64,000 bases of DNA from Psettodes erumei (GCA_016785225.1 JAFBJZ010000874.1:620001-684000); one strand, 5' to 3'; numbered from the stretch's first letter, positions 25,701 through 37,770 are shown. The notes: generated by a model from the letters alone, not told the origin. Numbers and translations: made by a program.

Positions 25701-28700
25701 GATGTTACCCCCACAGGACACTTAGCAGGATATAAAAAGTCACTAAAACAACATCAAATCTATTGGACTCTGAAATTGTCTGTTAAAACATAAGTTACAT
25801 ACAAGACATATTAAATTTCTTTAATTAAACAAATGTAGAGCAACAAAAAATAAAAGTATTTTTATTATATATATATATATAGTTTGTTTATTATAGTTAT
25901 TCTATGTTTTAATTTATTATTGGATTACTGTTAAAGATAGTAGCAGCAGAAGTAAGCAGCATTTTAATGCTGTTCAAGATAGAGCTAATTACAGTAACTA
26001 CTGACTATGTTGGCTATTAGGTAGTTGAACGTATATCGATGCATTGCAGTTTATAATTTATAATTATATATATATATAAAATAACAAATTAAATAACCCA
26101 CAGGATTTAGGGAGAAATTTCTGTGAACATTTACTGTCCTCTCCTTGCATGAAAATCAATAAATTCATAATTATATCACTGCATTAACCAAGTTAAAACA
26201 ATGCATCTCCTGTCACTTTATGAATTAACTGCAGGAGATATTTGACATTTTATTTTTCACCTACTCTGACGGCGGGGCCCAGGAGGTGAGGGTGCGTTAG
26301 TGTTAGAGAATGTGGCTTGGGAGTTGGAAATTTAAATGCAGTGATGATGTCAGGTGTTCAGAAAAGTGTTAACAATGATTCCCACCAGGAGAGAGAAAGG
26401 AGGAGAGCAAGTGGAGGCTCTGGGACGAGAGCCTCCAGGTAATCTGGATACTTGTGTTATCTCAGCACCTGCCACATGTGACGGCAGCAAATCCCCAAAC
26501 ACTTCACTTTTAGGCAGACGTTACCTTTCAACGCATCATCAGTTTCATAATCCCCTTACATGGTCAAAGCACCATCTCCTGCACTGGCTCCTGACACCTG
26601 CAGCACACCTCCGTATGTCTGATAGCAGGGATTCAGAGGGATAATACCACAGAGCACGTTGGACTCAGTGTAATTATCATTTTCTTGACCAGTTTCTTGA
26701 CACCTTCTCCTCAGTACCACAATATATGTACATGTAAAACTCCTAAGATAATATGTGAAGAACCATGTTGGTCTTAAATTAATAGGGTATTTTGATGTTC
26801 TGGTTTTAGTTTTTCTTCTTTTATCTCATGTCATGTAATGTTTCTTGTACTTTTTTGAATTGACAACTTATTGTCAATTTAGCATTTTTGTGTCTTCAAT
26901 ATACTACAGCAAATGATGTTTTATTCAATTTTTTTTTCGCTTGATTTGCTCAAACATACATCCAATAAATTTGACGGAGCAAATGTTTCTGTTCTCAAAG
27001 CAGACTGCGCCACAGCTGATTTCACAGAAACAGCTCCCTTTGAAGAAGAAACAGGAGTTGGAAAGACATTGCTTCCTTTTTCTCTGAGTAGTTCCGAAGA
27101 CAGGTACTTCACAAGAAATATACAAAGACAGAGGGAAACTGACAGTGCTTTGTTAGGGCTGAAAATGACAAGCTGAAAAGAGAGGCCTCAAAGCCCAGAG
27201 GCACGGGAGGAAATGCAAAACTGAGGACTAATCAGAAAGGAGATTTATTGTACTTATTCTAAAGCTGTCACACCTTGCCTTTTACAAGAAAGCAACGCAA
27301 TTTTAATTAAAGAGGTCAATCATTTCCTTGCTCTCTGACATGCAGTGTGATTGCCTTTTCCCAAGAACCAACCAGGTGGTAATTAAGAACTTTATATGTC
27401 AGAATATTTTGGAAATATGAAAGTGTTCAAAGGCAGAAACTTTGCTTCCGCGACTGCCAGAGCGGTGGTTTTGTGTGATTATGCAGCTTATTGTGAGTTT
27501 GGCAGTTCAAACATAAATGGAGAATACATGGTGTGACAGCAAAAACTACTACTGCAATATTTGATTGAATGAAAGAAAACATGATACCACAATTTCTATC
27601 TATCATCCAAACAAATTCATACAAAAAAGGGTCCCCATTTTGTTTTGATGCAGCTGAGCAGTAAAACACGACGCGGAACGTAAAAGAGCTGCTAAACATC
27701 GAGGTTGTGCATCAGAGAGTGCTGGATGTGTCTGACCCTGCAGAGCGGTAATGACAACGCTATAAGGCAGCAGAGCCTCCAGATCTAACAACGCCTCAGG
27801 CTGCACATCACCCATAAAAATTCATAGCGGTGGACCAAGTTCAGGAGACTCAACATCATATTAAACATAATGTTTCCTGCACCAGAGCCGCCAGAGTGGG
27901 TGTGACTTCTTCTAAGAAGAGCTGCTCAGCACTTCACTTCATTCTTTACAGTTCACAGCACAAGAGAAGCTTGCGGAAAGTAATCACGCTGCTCATAATT
28001 GTTCAACTTAAATCTTTAATGGTCCATCCAGCAGCCAGATTAGGGTTATTGTCAATGCAAAGGGCATTTGTGTCACACCTATCAATCATTAGGAGCTTCT
28101 TTCTCTGCATTTCAGGACCTTTGTCATGGATTTATTGCCAGTACACACACAATTATGATTGATGATTGCAGAAGGAATAGATTCCTGGGCTCAATACAGT
28201 CAACACAACCTGTATTCCCTGCAAGCTACATTTGAAGGATTTAACCTGCAGAAACAACAACCTTTCCTTCAGAGGTCTGAGACAACATACAGGCGGAGGA
28301 CTGCAAATGCCACAGACAGCATTGTTTATGAGGGATTATCTAGTCAAGCCCTCTGGATGGAAGGATTGTGACCCCAATACAAGCACAGATACACATCAGC
28401 ACCATGTAAGCTCCAAAATGATTCCTGGAAGGCAGTACATGCATACAAGGCCCCTTCGCTGTGTCAATCCATGTTTAATCACTTCCACAGAAATTTCTAC
28501 TGGTCTGCCTGACATTTCTCTCATATTTTTCTCTCTCCCCACCCAATTTCTCTGGTTTTTGAAGACTTAAGTTCCACTTTTTTCCCTCCCTCTCTCTCTC
28601 TTTCTTACAAGGCAAATCCTGGGAGAGGTTGATGTGAAGACCAGGCAGAGGAGGGATGTGAAGAATATAAACACATTTTTTTTATTGTCCAGAGGGAGAG

Positions 28701-31700
28701 GGAGGGTGCAGGGGGTTGGGCGGTGGGGTCTGTAAAAGAGACGAGGACCTTATCACAGCCCAGCAGCTCTGTAATTCGCTGCCATGATAAAGTGGCAGCG
28801 CGGAAAACCTTACAAGGCTGGCACAATCCAAAGACGGATTAGGTTTTTCTGACATAAGCTTCCTGAAAAACTAATCAATCAGCCCATGCAGTATTATCAG
28901 AAGTGTGAGATTAAAGCGCTGCTCCTAATCCCCCCACTGTACATTTTATTACACTTCCCAGTGTTAGTTGCCTTTAAATATACAATAAATAAATAATAAA
29001 GCCAAACCTAATTGAGCATGGGGAAGGGGAAAAGGGTTAAAGAGCCCTTAGAGAGGGAATTTATGTAGAATTTGTGTTTTGTTATGAAGACAGGGATAAA
29101 ACTGTTGTCCTCCCCAGAGCCCTTTTTGACTTTGAATAGAGCCTTACTGTCTCCCTCCAACATTGAAGAAAAAAATGCAAGTGGGAAAAGAAATGGTAGA
29201 ATTTAACATCAATATTAACTATTAAGAATTAAAAACAATTTCAATTGCGATTAAAATGTTTTCTGGTGTCACTGATGGATGAAGAGATACATTATGACGT
29301 AACTCAATGTATATAAATAAATAAACAACTGCCGAAATTAATGCTAAATCCTTTGAGAAATGACTTTTAATCCCTTAAATCAGTGAACATCAAAGTTGTG
29401 GGGATGAACTCCGAGCATGTAGCGGATCCAGAGGACACGACAAGCCAAGCTTACTAGTAACCAGCTCAGCTTTGTCTCTTTAATGCTTCACACCCTTCTA
29501 TCAAGATGCTGGCTCCTTCCCTGCTCAGCCCGACCCTGGGCAGCGTTTACAGTAACAGAGAAGGTAGAGCTATACTTTTGATGCCGACCCTTTTCGCATG
29601 GGCCACATAGATATTTTGTCATGACATTATATTACCAAGCACTTACCCCTGCAAAAAATATAAAATACAAAGGTGCGGTAGGCTTTGTCAATGTCTGATA
29701 CATAATCCCAACCAACCATAAAGAAAAAAAAAACTTTCCCTGTGCTCATTGTCTAGAATGCATTCAGGGCAGGACAGGCAGAGGGAGATGGGAAAGAGCA
29801 AGGCTCTGAAGTATGTTTCATCTTCATCTACATTGTTCTCCTGTCATTGCACAGAGGATAACTGCAGCAGATGTCATGAGAAAGAATGGATTCTCCCAGG
29901 ATGGCTTTGACCCTCTTATTTGTCCCTGGGGTATGGCACAGATGCTGGAGCTGGGGTTACATTTTCACCATTTGATTCATGTTCTGAATGTCTTCTGTAT
30001 GAGTGCATATAAAGATGCAAGAGGGAAAAACGTGTTATGTTTGATCTCTTATTGTAAATGATTTGGCCATTGCTCCAAACACTGAAGCTCTGATTAAAAC
30101 AAGTAACGTATCCTTCCATACCAAAGGATATCTTGGTGGGGCAATTGTCGGACGTGCATTCCGTGAAACCATATGATGCCCTGGTTTGAAACCCGGCTTT
30201 GCAACTTTGCTCCATGTCAGCCTTTTGCATCCCCCCAGTCTCTCTAAATATGAAGCACACAGACAAAGTGCATATTTCACACTTTGTTTGAGCTTCAGCC
30301 TTTTGTTTAAGAAATTTTAACCCTACAGAAGGTGGAGGAATATTGATAAGGGCCAATATGTCCCCAGTCAGACAGTGGTGGGTCTGCTGGGAGGGAAGCC
30401 ACTGAGGCATATGAAGAGAGCCTCTCCAGGGAGGCAGTCTGCCCCCTCTTCACCCGGGGGCAGAGCTCCCAATAGGCACAAGGCTGATTACAACAGCAGC
30501 CAAAGCAGACAGCACTTTGCCGCTCCATCTGCACAGTTCAAGGCTATCTTTAAAGAAGCCCTCTTTGAGGATAGCACAGATGTGAAGAACTTCTTCAATC
30601 ACAAGGCCTTTTCTGGTCAGGTCTGAATAGGGCAAGAGCCCGTAAAGCAAGGATGATCGTGATAAAAACCTTCACTGTATTCAACTAGGGAACAACATCA
30701 GCAGCTGTTGAAAGAATTTAAAAATGGGGAAAAAACCTCATTATATTTCCCTAAAGCTCATGATCTTTCTTTGGAGAGCTTATCCCTGTAACAAAAAGTG
30801 GAATTAGACTGCAGAAAGATTATGCCCAAAGGCTTTAGACAATCAATCTCTGGTAAATACAAAATAATTTCTCATGTATTCACAGGGACATTTGATATCA
30901 TTGCATTGTGTAACTTATCAAGGAGGAAGAGCGCGGGTCTTGAAAACCTGTGTACAGCAATTTTCAACTGTTGTTCTCAGTTGTCATTTCATTAATTATT
31001 TTTTTTTATTTTCCTTTTTTCCCTTCTATAGATTCAATTTTAGTATGACAATAACAACACGTCATGGGTGTCATGGATTCAACACAGCGGTTCAACCTTG
31101 TTCGTGCCTGGAAGCAAAATATATTACAATGATCGTTCACCACAGATGTGCATGTGATACAACTGAATAAATTGCATGGTAATTGTTGGTTTTGTTGAGC
31201 CATAAGTGACAAATGCAACGATACCATTCCATGAAATAAAAGATTTAAGAAAACTTTGAAAGCTGGGACATTACTGTAAATCCAGTGAATAGTAAATAGA
31301 TTTTTAAACCACAATAACTCAACTCCTTAATTAAGACACTGCAGATTTGTTATTTATAAACTATCATAATGCCCACTGACTCAGAATGCAATCTTTTTTT
31401 CCTTCTTGTTTGTATATTGTAATTTTTTTTCTGTATCTGAATGAGAAAGCTGATTGTCCTAAGAAAAGTCACAATGCCAGATAGGAATAATAAGTTAATT
31501 CAGATGCTATTAAGAAAATTAACTGCATATTGTATAATGAATATATTATGGCTGTTGACAAAGCTGGAGCCTATTCTGTCAAATTAAATGCAGTCAGCTG
31601 GACTGAAAATTATTATGTGTTTAAAACAGTCTACAACGTTTAAAACAGGCTACAGAGATTAAACATACACCATTTTTGTAGGTGTTGGTGAATGTTCTAT

Positions 31701-32018
31701 TTTATGGGATATTAAGAATACAGGTTCATTAAGATAAATAGTTTTTCTATACATAGCCTGTGAGTTCATATGAATTAAAAACAAGCTTATTCCTTGTAAA
31801 ACTGAATGAAGAGTGCTTGTCGGCAAACACATTTGCTGCTGATCAGTTTCATGTCAGGAATTTATTTTATCGCCATTTATAATTGGAAAATCTTGCACTG
31901 TACGAAATGCACCTTCTGAAAACCTGTAGACATACTTCTCCACGTTTTATCCGCAGGTATTCAGTCATCTCACCTGGTGCAGGAGAAAAAGAAACAGGAG
32001 CGTTTGCAGAGCACTCAT
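16702..32018 (-). CDS. nxph2: Neurexophilin 2 precursor, secreted alpha-neurexin ligand
   Basis: Two coding exons on the minus strand: 32018-31974 (45 nt) and 17448-16702 (747 nt), joined in phase 0 for 263 aa; the mammalian protein has about 264. Exon 1 encodes MSALQTLLFLFLLHQ followed by a GTGAGA donor, which with VTC from exon 2 makes a classic signal peptide. Exon 2 begins after TCTAAAG and holds the variable propeptide, a basic processing motif RTKRR (about 95-99), the conserved neurexophilin domain starting PIVKTGKFKKMFGWGDFH, N-glycosylation sites NGT, NST and NVS, and a C-terminal domain with six cysteines ending SVDYKLVQKVCPDYNYHS. Neurexophilins are cleaved, glycosylated ligands of the LNS2 domain of alpha-neurexins at synapses. 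Distinction from nxph1 rests on the spopl neighbour and C-terminal sequence. Confidence 0.93.
21270..21755 (+). mobile_element. Truncated Tc1-like transposon, left half
   Basis: It begins with CAGTAGTATGCAAAACCTGG, resembling the terminal repeat of a widespread fish Tc1 family, and continues into a region matching the start of its transposase gene in sense orientation: GGAAATGGCTGTAAAGGAGA, then GAACTGTGGAAATTAAG, then AAAGCAAAACCTCCACATGA and GACTGCAAAAGAACTGCAGG. These correspond to the DNA-binding part of the transposase. Stops and indels interrupt the frame, and the catalytic half and right end are missing after about 21755. Confidence 0.65.
24811..24880. promoter_or_regulatory. Imperfect direct repeat ending in a composite CRE/AP-1 motif
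   Basis: Two related segments, TTAGCATAAATTATAGCACG and CTAGCATAAATCATATGACG, lie about 40 bp apart. The second runs into TGACGTGAGTCA, where a CRE half (TGACGT) abuts an AP-1 site (TGAGTCA). Being inside the nxph2 intron it might be an enhancer, but motif matches alone are weak evidence. Confidence 0.25.
24927..25450 (-). pseudogene. Possible degraded coding relic, family not identified
   Basis: Two adjacent minus-strand open stretches in different frames, 25450-25148 (about 100 codons) and 25139-24927 (about 70 codons), read like protein: the first contains GQDPESIAFELLVGMLQQ, the second KFFVDTLCSAAEEIVEIV. The frames abut at 25139-25148 and differ by one frame, so a single indel would split one former reading frame. 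A stop lies just upstream of 25450 and no splice structure was found. The second part faintly resembles the helical N-terminus (FVxxxLxxAAEEI) seen in some fish zinc-finger proteins, but I do not recognise the family. It may be chance. Confidence 0.3.
30126..30245 (+). repeat. tRNA-derived SINE fragment
   Basis: A tRNA-like head with a weak A box (TATCTTGGTGGGG) and a B box GGTTTGAAACC at 30183-30193 (two mismatches to GGTTCGANTCC) is followed by TTTGCTCCATGTCAGCC, a phrase seen in the body of common fish SINEs. Reading frames crossing it are not genes. Confidence 0.5.
31974..32018 (-). other. nxph2: nxph2 coding exon 1 (signal-peptide exon)
   Basis: Only 15 codons, from ATGAGTGCTCTG to CACCAG, followed by GTGAGA. 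It encodes Met plus a Leu/Phe-rich hydrophobic core and joins exon 2 in phase 0. I chose it because it is the signal-peptide-like start I found upstream of exon 2 with a good donor in the correct phase, and the resulting protein length fits the family. Confidence 0.82.
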
Positions 32019-32036
32019 CTTCAATGACTTCTCGAC

Positions 32037-32111
32037 TTATTCAAGATGAGCGGCGCTTAAATCCTCTCTGGAAGATTTGGAGAGAGGCAGACGCACGTGC
32101 CGCTGAAACAT
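32037..32111 (-). other. Upstream ORF in the presumed nxph2 5' UTR
   Basis: On the minus strand an ATG at 32111 (context GCGATGT) opens 24 codons ending in TAA at 32037, only 18 bases before the nxph2 start codon. Such uORFs usually reduce translation of the main ORF. A potential 5' UTR intron lies just upstream (donor AACG|GTAAGG at 32241, acceptor TTCGCAG|GTGATT at 32124). Confidence 0.4.
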
Positions 32112-32760
32112 CGCTGTAATCACCTGCGAAAAAGATTGACGATGTTAAATCACTTCCAGCCCTTGTGATTATTTTTTGGAAGGGCAGCATAGATGAAACA
32201 TTTGAATGTTATCATATTAGAAAAAAGGAACTTTTCCTTACCGTTTTGGAAAGGCAATACCTCACTTAGATGGGTAAAGCGACTGGAGTCATTGTTCAAT
32301 CCACTTTGGACAAAGACTCCTAAAATCCTCTCAGATCCCTGTCTCTCAGGATTTTGAGTGAATTTTCCCTGAGAAGCTGGGACTCTTGGATTTCTCTAAA
32401 AACACGGTCTTACATTCAGTTGAAACAACACTCCTCTAAGTTGCGAATCAAGCCAAACCGAAATCAACTGCAGGCTATACTCCCCTACTCAATCCGGAGC
32501 AGTGTTATTATTAATAAGACGTCGATGCACTCGGTAAAGTACAGCCAAGTGAGCCCGTATCCCAGTGAAAGGACTGCAGTCATTCAGACAGCTGTGCGCC
32601 CTCTGTGCGCTCTCCTCTGCTCTACTTCAGTGCGCAAAATCCTCCGCTGTGCGTCTCCAAGGTCCGCGCGCATCCGTGCAGAGAGACAGACCTAAAGATC
32701 TACCCCCTGAAGTCGTACTCTCTCAATCTTAGAGAACAGTAAGATCCTTGATGTCACTGT
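32112..32760 (-). promoter_or_regulatory. nxph2: Presumed nxph2 promoter / 5' UTR region
   Basis: This segment lies directly upstream of nxph2 exon 1 on the minus strand. It contains a possible non-coding exon with donor AACG|GTAAGG at 32241 and a CpG-richer patch at 32520-32700 (for example GGTCCGCGCGCATCCGTG). No clear TATA box was seen and the start site is unknown. Confidence 0.35.
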
Positions 32761-34447
32761 TATCCGCCACGCATCCACATTTTTTTTAACCCTTTAAGGA
32801 TAGAGCCTCATAATCTCACTCATGAAACTAGTTTCCCCGGTGTTATCCACTATGATGTTGAACGAGTCTAGCGGCGTTAGAGTAAATGGAATCATGGTTG
32901 CTCTGCACCTCGTGAAACGTTCTTGTGGGGCTGTAGAAAGTATACAAGATTTGAGACAACACTTTTTTAAAATCATTTGAATCAATGCAATAATGTCCTC
33001 CCTTTTATAGACACAATTATATTGCCGGGACTGTTTGAATAATGTAAGTAAAAACACACAATGGTGAGTTTATTCGTTTGAAAACTGGCTGACGCGGCCG
33101 TCCTGACCACACCGCACACACAGCAAAAGGTCAAATGCGGACTGTGGCTGCTCAAAGAAAATAGGACTTTCTACTCTGGGTAAGAGATTGGTATTTAGGG
33201 ACCTATGTGACTTTGGCGCCACCATGTGGTTACAGTCACAGGTCTCACTTTACGGAGAACACATGGCAGGCTCAGGTAGTTTGCACTCTGCAGATGAAAT
33301 GTTGGTTTATATCTTGCAGATAGACAGACAGTCTTTTTCACATTCATAACATATTCATATTCATATAATATCAATGTTCATACCACCCTTTCATATCTTG
33401 CCTTTTTTGTATTTTGGACTGCAGCATTTTGTTAATAAATCCATGCACTGTACTGTCTGTCTGCATTTGGGTCCAGCAATCCTGAAACCTTTCACATGTA
33501 GTGTCATTAGTACATGTAATCCAAAGCTTTGCCTGGTAGCAAGCTGTATGACAGTGCATGCTTTCATTGGCCCATACTGGAGGTCGAAGTACAGATAGAC
33601 AGGCCAAAATCACTGTTTTCGTAGAATGACTCTTGACTGCACCCATTAGAGAGCAGAGCCACCCACATTTAATCTAACATGTTTGACAAGCAGGAGGAGA
33701 AAGAGAGAGGCATGCTGCTTAGGCCTACTTATTAACATTTTTCCACTGAGCATAAATGTAAAAACCAAACCTTCTGTAAACTGCAAATACTATCACACAA
33801 TCTTGACATCACATTGGACACAAGTCAGTACATTAAATAGTCAGTTAGCTTTCAAACAGCCAGGATTTATAAACTGACACCATGCGGAGTACCATGCACT
33901 GTCCCGAACTCTGTACACAGATCTGCCTATCTTTCATATGAACTAGCTCTCAGCCAGCAGGACTCAAATACTGCTGCAAGGATTAATATTTTTGACACTT
34001 GAGATAAACAAGGAGAGAGTTTGAAATACAGATCTGTTTGAAAATTTAATTGAACATTCTCTGTGAATGAAATACTTCTCTTGTGAAGTGGTAAAAATCA
34101 GTACAATCCACAAAAATTGTCCAAGTAAATAGACAAAATCCTTGAAAAGCTGCTTGAGCTGCATGGTGGAATGGTTTTGATTTAGCAGTGCAGCTCACTG
34201 ACAGGCATCAGCTTGCCTGTAAAGTGACAAATAACAGACATTATCTTTCTATTTTGCAAAGCGCCACATATCATCAGGTTGTCAGCGTGTTGTCTGACTG
34301 GATTCTCAGCTCTTATGAGAATGTTAGCATTTCATTCCTACTGAGATTTGTCTCACTTTTATGACAGCCTGTCTGTGAGCTACACATGATCATTGCTAAT
34401 GTCCTTTGAACCTGATGATGTTAATTACATGAGCTCTGTCTTTGGAA
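32761..34447. other. Intergenic region
   Basis: No exon is recognised. Near 33431-33503 the minus strand carries TGGACCCAAATGCAGACAGA followed by GTTTATTA-like sequence, a phrase common in fish LTR-retrotransposon remnants; no paired LTR, target duplication or coding region accompanies it, so it is at most a decayed fragment. The rest is AT-rich spacer. Confidence 0.35.
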
Positions 34448-35952
34448 TTATGGAATTATGTAGCAAACCAAAAATTGTGAAAGAACTCAAAATATGTTTT
34501 AGATTTTATATTTCTCAAAGTAGCCACCCTTTACTTTGATGACAGCTTTGCAAACCCTTGGCCTTCTCTCAGTGAGCTTAATGAGGTCGTCGCCTGAAAT
34601 AGTTTTCTCTTCACAGGTGTGCCATGTCAAGGTTAATTTGTGGATTTTCATACCTTGTTAATGGGGTTGGGACCATCAGTTGTGTTGTGCAGAAGTCAGG
34701 TTGGTTCACAGCTGACAGCCCTATTTGACAACTGTTAGAATCCATATTATGGCAAGAACCAATCAGCTATGTAAAGAGAAATGAAAGTGCATCATTAGTT
34801 TTATGAATTGAAGGTTAGTCATTCTGGAGAATTCCAAAAATTTTGAATGTATCCCCAAGTGCACTTACAAAAACCATCAAGCGCTTTGACAAAACTGGCT
34901 CAGATGAGGACCACCCCAGGAACGGAAGCACCTTTGCTGCTGAGGATAAGTTCATCCAAATCACCAGCCTCAGAAATTGCAAGTTAACAGCAGCTCAGTA
35001 TAGAGCCCAGATAAATGCCACACAGAGTTCTAGTAGCAGACACATATCTACATCAACTGTTCAGAGGAGACTGTGCAAATCAAGCATTTATTGTCAAATA
35101 GTTGCTGAGAAACCACTACTTAGGAAAAGTAACAAGCAGAAGAGATTTATTTGGGCCAAGAAATACAAGGAATGAACATTAGACCAGTGGAGATCTGGGA
35201 TTTGGTCCTATGAGTCCAAATCTGAGATCTTTGGTTCCACCCACCATGTCTTTGTGCAATGCAAAAAAGGTGAACGTATGGTCTCTACATGTACAGCTCC
35301 GACCGTGAAGCATGGAGGAGGAGGTGTGATGGTGTCAGGGTGGTTTGCTGGTGACACTGTTGGGGATTTATTCAAAATTGAAGGCACACTGAACCAGCAT
35401 GACTACCACAGCATCCTGCAGCGATATGCCATCCCATCCGATTTGCGTTTAGTTGCACCATCATTTATTCTTCAACAGGACAATGATCCCAAACACACCT
35501 CCAGGCTGTGTAAGGGATATTCGACCAAGAAGGAGAGTGATGGAGTGCTGCGTCAGATGACCTGCCCTCCACAGTCACCGGACCTAAACCCAGTCGAGAT
35601 GGCTTGGGATGAGATGGAGCGCAAAGTGACGGCAAAAGGGCCAACAAGTGCCCAGCGTCTCTGGGAACTCCTTCAAGACTGTTGCAAAACTATTTCAGGT
35701 GACTACCTCATGAAGCTCCCCAAGAGAATTTCAAGAGTATGCAAAGCAGTAATAAAAGCAAAGGGTGGCTATTTCGAAGAATCTAAAATATAAAACATGT
35801 TTTGAATTATTTCACACTTTTTTGTTTACTACATAATTCCATATGTGTGCATTCATTTTGATGCCCTCAGTGACAAATTACAATGTAAATAGTCATGAAA
35901 ATAAAGAAAACCATCAAATAAGAAGGTATGTCCAAACTGTTGACTGGTAGTG
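34448..35952 (+). mobile_element. Decayed Tc1-like DNA transposon
   Basis: The segment from about 34448 to 34532 is inverted relative to about 35775-35853 (for example GGAATTATGTAG at left against its complement CTACATAATTCC at right), so these are the inner parts of the inverted repeats. The right end extends to CAACTGTTGACTGGTAGTG-like sequence at 35952 followed by TA (35953-35954). The matching outer ~115 bp are absent at the left, so the left terminus is lost. The transposase gene lies between in the same orientation. Confidence 0.88.
34843..35793 (+). pseudogene. Tc1-family transposase pseudogene
   Basis: One frame spans the region, interrupted by a TGA at 35173-35175. The first part (about 110 codons) is the DNA-binding half (LTKTIKRFDKTGSDEDHPRN, then a second helix-turn-helix part with TVQRRL). 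The second part is the DDE catalytic domain, with GGGGVMVSGWFAG, FILQQDNDPKHTS (second Asp) and SPDLNPVEMAWDEME (Glu). The usual first catalytic Asp in the WxDESKFxIFG motif is Tyr here (WSYESKSEIFG). No Met-initiated N-terminus is preserved. With an internal stop, a lost catalytic residue and a missing left end, the copy is inactive. Confidence 0.88.
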
Positions 35953-35954
35953 TA

Positions 35955-37550
35955 TGTGGGTCGAAGGTTTCAGCTTGCAACCTAGCACGAGTTTATAGAC
36001 TGTGTTTACACAGGAAGAATTTCAGCCACATTTGTCAGTAATCTGTCTCAGAGAAGAGATACATTTTAATTAACATTTAATCAAAGCGAATTTTGAGCCA
36101 TTTTAACATGTCAAAATGGCCTTTCAACACGTCATTTTGGTTTGTTTTCATGTCAAAATGTTATTTCCACCATTGAAAACTAAATCGCTGCTTGTCACCC
36201 CTACTTAGTAGATGTTGAAACGACTTGCAATACTAAGCAGCTGCCTACACCATTTCTACATCTAAGTGCAACCCAAACATGCAGTAATATGTTTTGGATG
36301 AATCGATTATTAAATGGTATATTGAGTTTTGATGCTTAAATGCAGTAATATTTGCAGTCATGAGACTACTGCAAGTATAGAATTAATCAAATCCCTTATG
36401 TAAAAAAAAATAAGGTGACAGATGGTGGGCCTAATGAAGACAATATCAGGGGTCACATCAAACAAATTAAATAAAGTAAGTAAATAAATTAAAATAAATT
36501 AAAATATTATAATATAATATAGTGGTATAATATATGAAGTACCACTGTTACATTAGACATTCCACATCCACAGAACACAGGACATTTCAACAACTTTCAT
36601 TGGGACTACTTTCTGCCAAAGAAATAGATCCTAAACCACCCCACTCTCCACTCATGCCCAACACCCAAACCTCACTCCCTCTCCCTCCTTTTTTTTTAAA
36701 CAAGAGTGGATGGTCATTCAGCTACATTTTTAAAAGCATATGTAATGCCCTGCCTGGATTCTGGAGTTATGACTTTTTCACATTGTGGAGTAATGAAAAT
36801 AAAGCAGGGACAGCACATTCAGGATAAGGATAAGAGAATTCTGTGATCTTGTTTGTGTCATTGTTGTAGAAAGCTTAATTTACTGTAGTGCTGGTAATGT
36901 TCTCATAAGTACATCCTTGTTCTTTATTATTTGAATCAAATATTCAACTTATTCAATTTCACACCTTGTGCAAAAGTTATTCTAATAAGTTGTCTGCCAA
37001 GGCAAAGCATGTTTTGACTGAGGCTGAAATTCACATGACATTGTTGGGTTGATGTTATCATACCCCCACTCCACCCACCCCATCCAAAGAGGGTGGTGTT
37101 GGTTTCATATTACCCGGGTCGATGTGTGCGTGACTAGAAACAGCGTGTGTAGAGGGGGAGGTTAAAAGAGGGTGCGTACAACAGAACACAAGGCACGCAT
37201 GTGTCTGCTTTTCAGGAGCATGATCGAAGGAACAGCCAAAATAAACAGAGGAATTACAGAAATCTGTCTGCATTACGAGCTGAAAACATGCATGGCCACC
37301 ATGATTTACAGGTCTTACCAACTGTTGGAGTCCATGTTTCTGTTTACATTTGCCACTGTTAGAAAAACAGACTGTTTTTACAATGTGCTGAATCTAGTAT
37401 TTCACAAGAGTAAATGAATACCCCAATGCGTGACAGGAGAGACATGGCGTGAGACAGATATGCCTTGTCAGATAAGAAAATGATTAACTGGAGACAAACT
37501 CCAAATACTAGACTTCATCGCAAAATCTCGACTCTCTCTGTCGTCCTTTG
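35955..37550. other. Intergenic region upstream of the UGT gene
   Basis: I searched both strands for additional UGT1-type first exons (PVDGSHW-like and TDPFLPC-like sequences) and found none. The region is AT-rich, with an AT-only stretch at about 36470-36525 and related CATGTCAAAATG / CGTCATTTTGG segments at 36100-36165 that form weak inverted repeats. Confidence 0.5.
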
Positions 37551-37551
37551 T

Positions 37552-37558
37552 TATATAA
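37552..37558 (+). promoter_or_regulatory. Candidate TATA box of the UGT gene
   Basis: TATATAA lies 213 bases upstream of the chosen ATG, in an otherwise GC-moderate stretch. It would place transcription start near 37585, giving a 5' UTR of about 190 bases including an (AC)n(TCAC)n run. Based on the motif and its position only. Confidence 0.4.
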
Positions 37559-37600
37559 TAGCCCGCCTGCATTTGCAGCCTGAACTTCCTGTGGAATTTA

Positions 37601-37632
37601 AACACACACACTCACTCACTCACTCGCACTCA
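37601..37632. repeat. (AC)n/(TCAC)n simple repeat
   Basis: A short compound simple repeat, ACACACAC followed by CTCACTCACTCACTC, within the presumed 5' UTR of the UGT gene. Confidence 0.8.
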
Positions 37633-37770
37633 CCAACATACGAACATTCAAGCTGAAACCATTTTCAAGTTTCCTTTGAATTTTGGACCCCACTGCGCAT
37701 AAAGCCACCTCCTAACAAGAGGCACCACTCGCTCTTTCAACAATCCAACTTGCAGGACAGAAAGGAGGCA

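Larger units (their letters stand above)
17449..31973 (-). other. nxph2: Large first intron of nxph2 (14.5 kb)
   Basis: The intron runs between the GTGAGA donor and TCTAAAG acceptor read on the minus strand. It contains a Tc1-like remnant (21.3-21.75 kb), a possible coding relic (24.9-25.45 kb), a CRE/AP-1-like element (24.87 kb), AT dinucleotide runs at 25865-25881 and 26064-26079, a CT run near 28582-28604 and a tRNA-derived SINE (about 30.13 kb). Several long high-complexity stretches without repeats (for example 22.9-23.6 and 28.0-29.2 kb) could hold conserved regulatory DNA, but this cannot be tested by eye. Confidence 0.8.

Noticed and set aside
29916..30410. A 164-codon minus-strand open frame in the nxph2 intron
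   Set aside because: Its middle is a tRNA-derived SINE and the rest has no recognisable protein features.
32354..32695. A 113-codon plus-strand frame near the nxph2 promoter
   Set aside because: Composition is Ser/Arg-rich with no domain, and it lies in a CpG-richer promoter-like segment antisense to the nxph2 5' region.
33371..33646. A small cysteine-containing secreted-like protein on the minus strand
   Set aside because: The apparent signal sequence is weak and the 3' part coincides with a phrase typical of LTR-retrotransposon remnants, so a repeat fragment is more likely.
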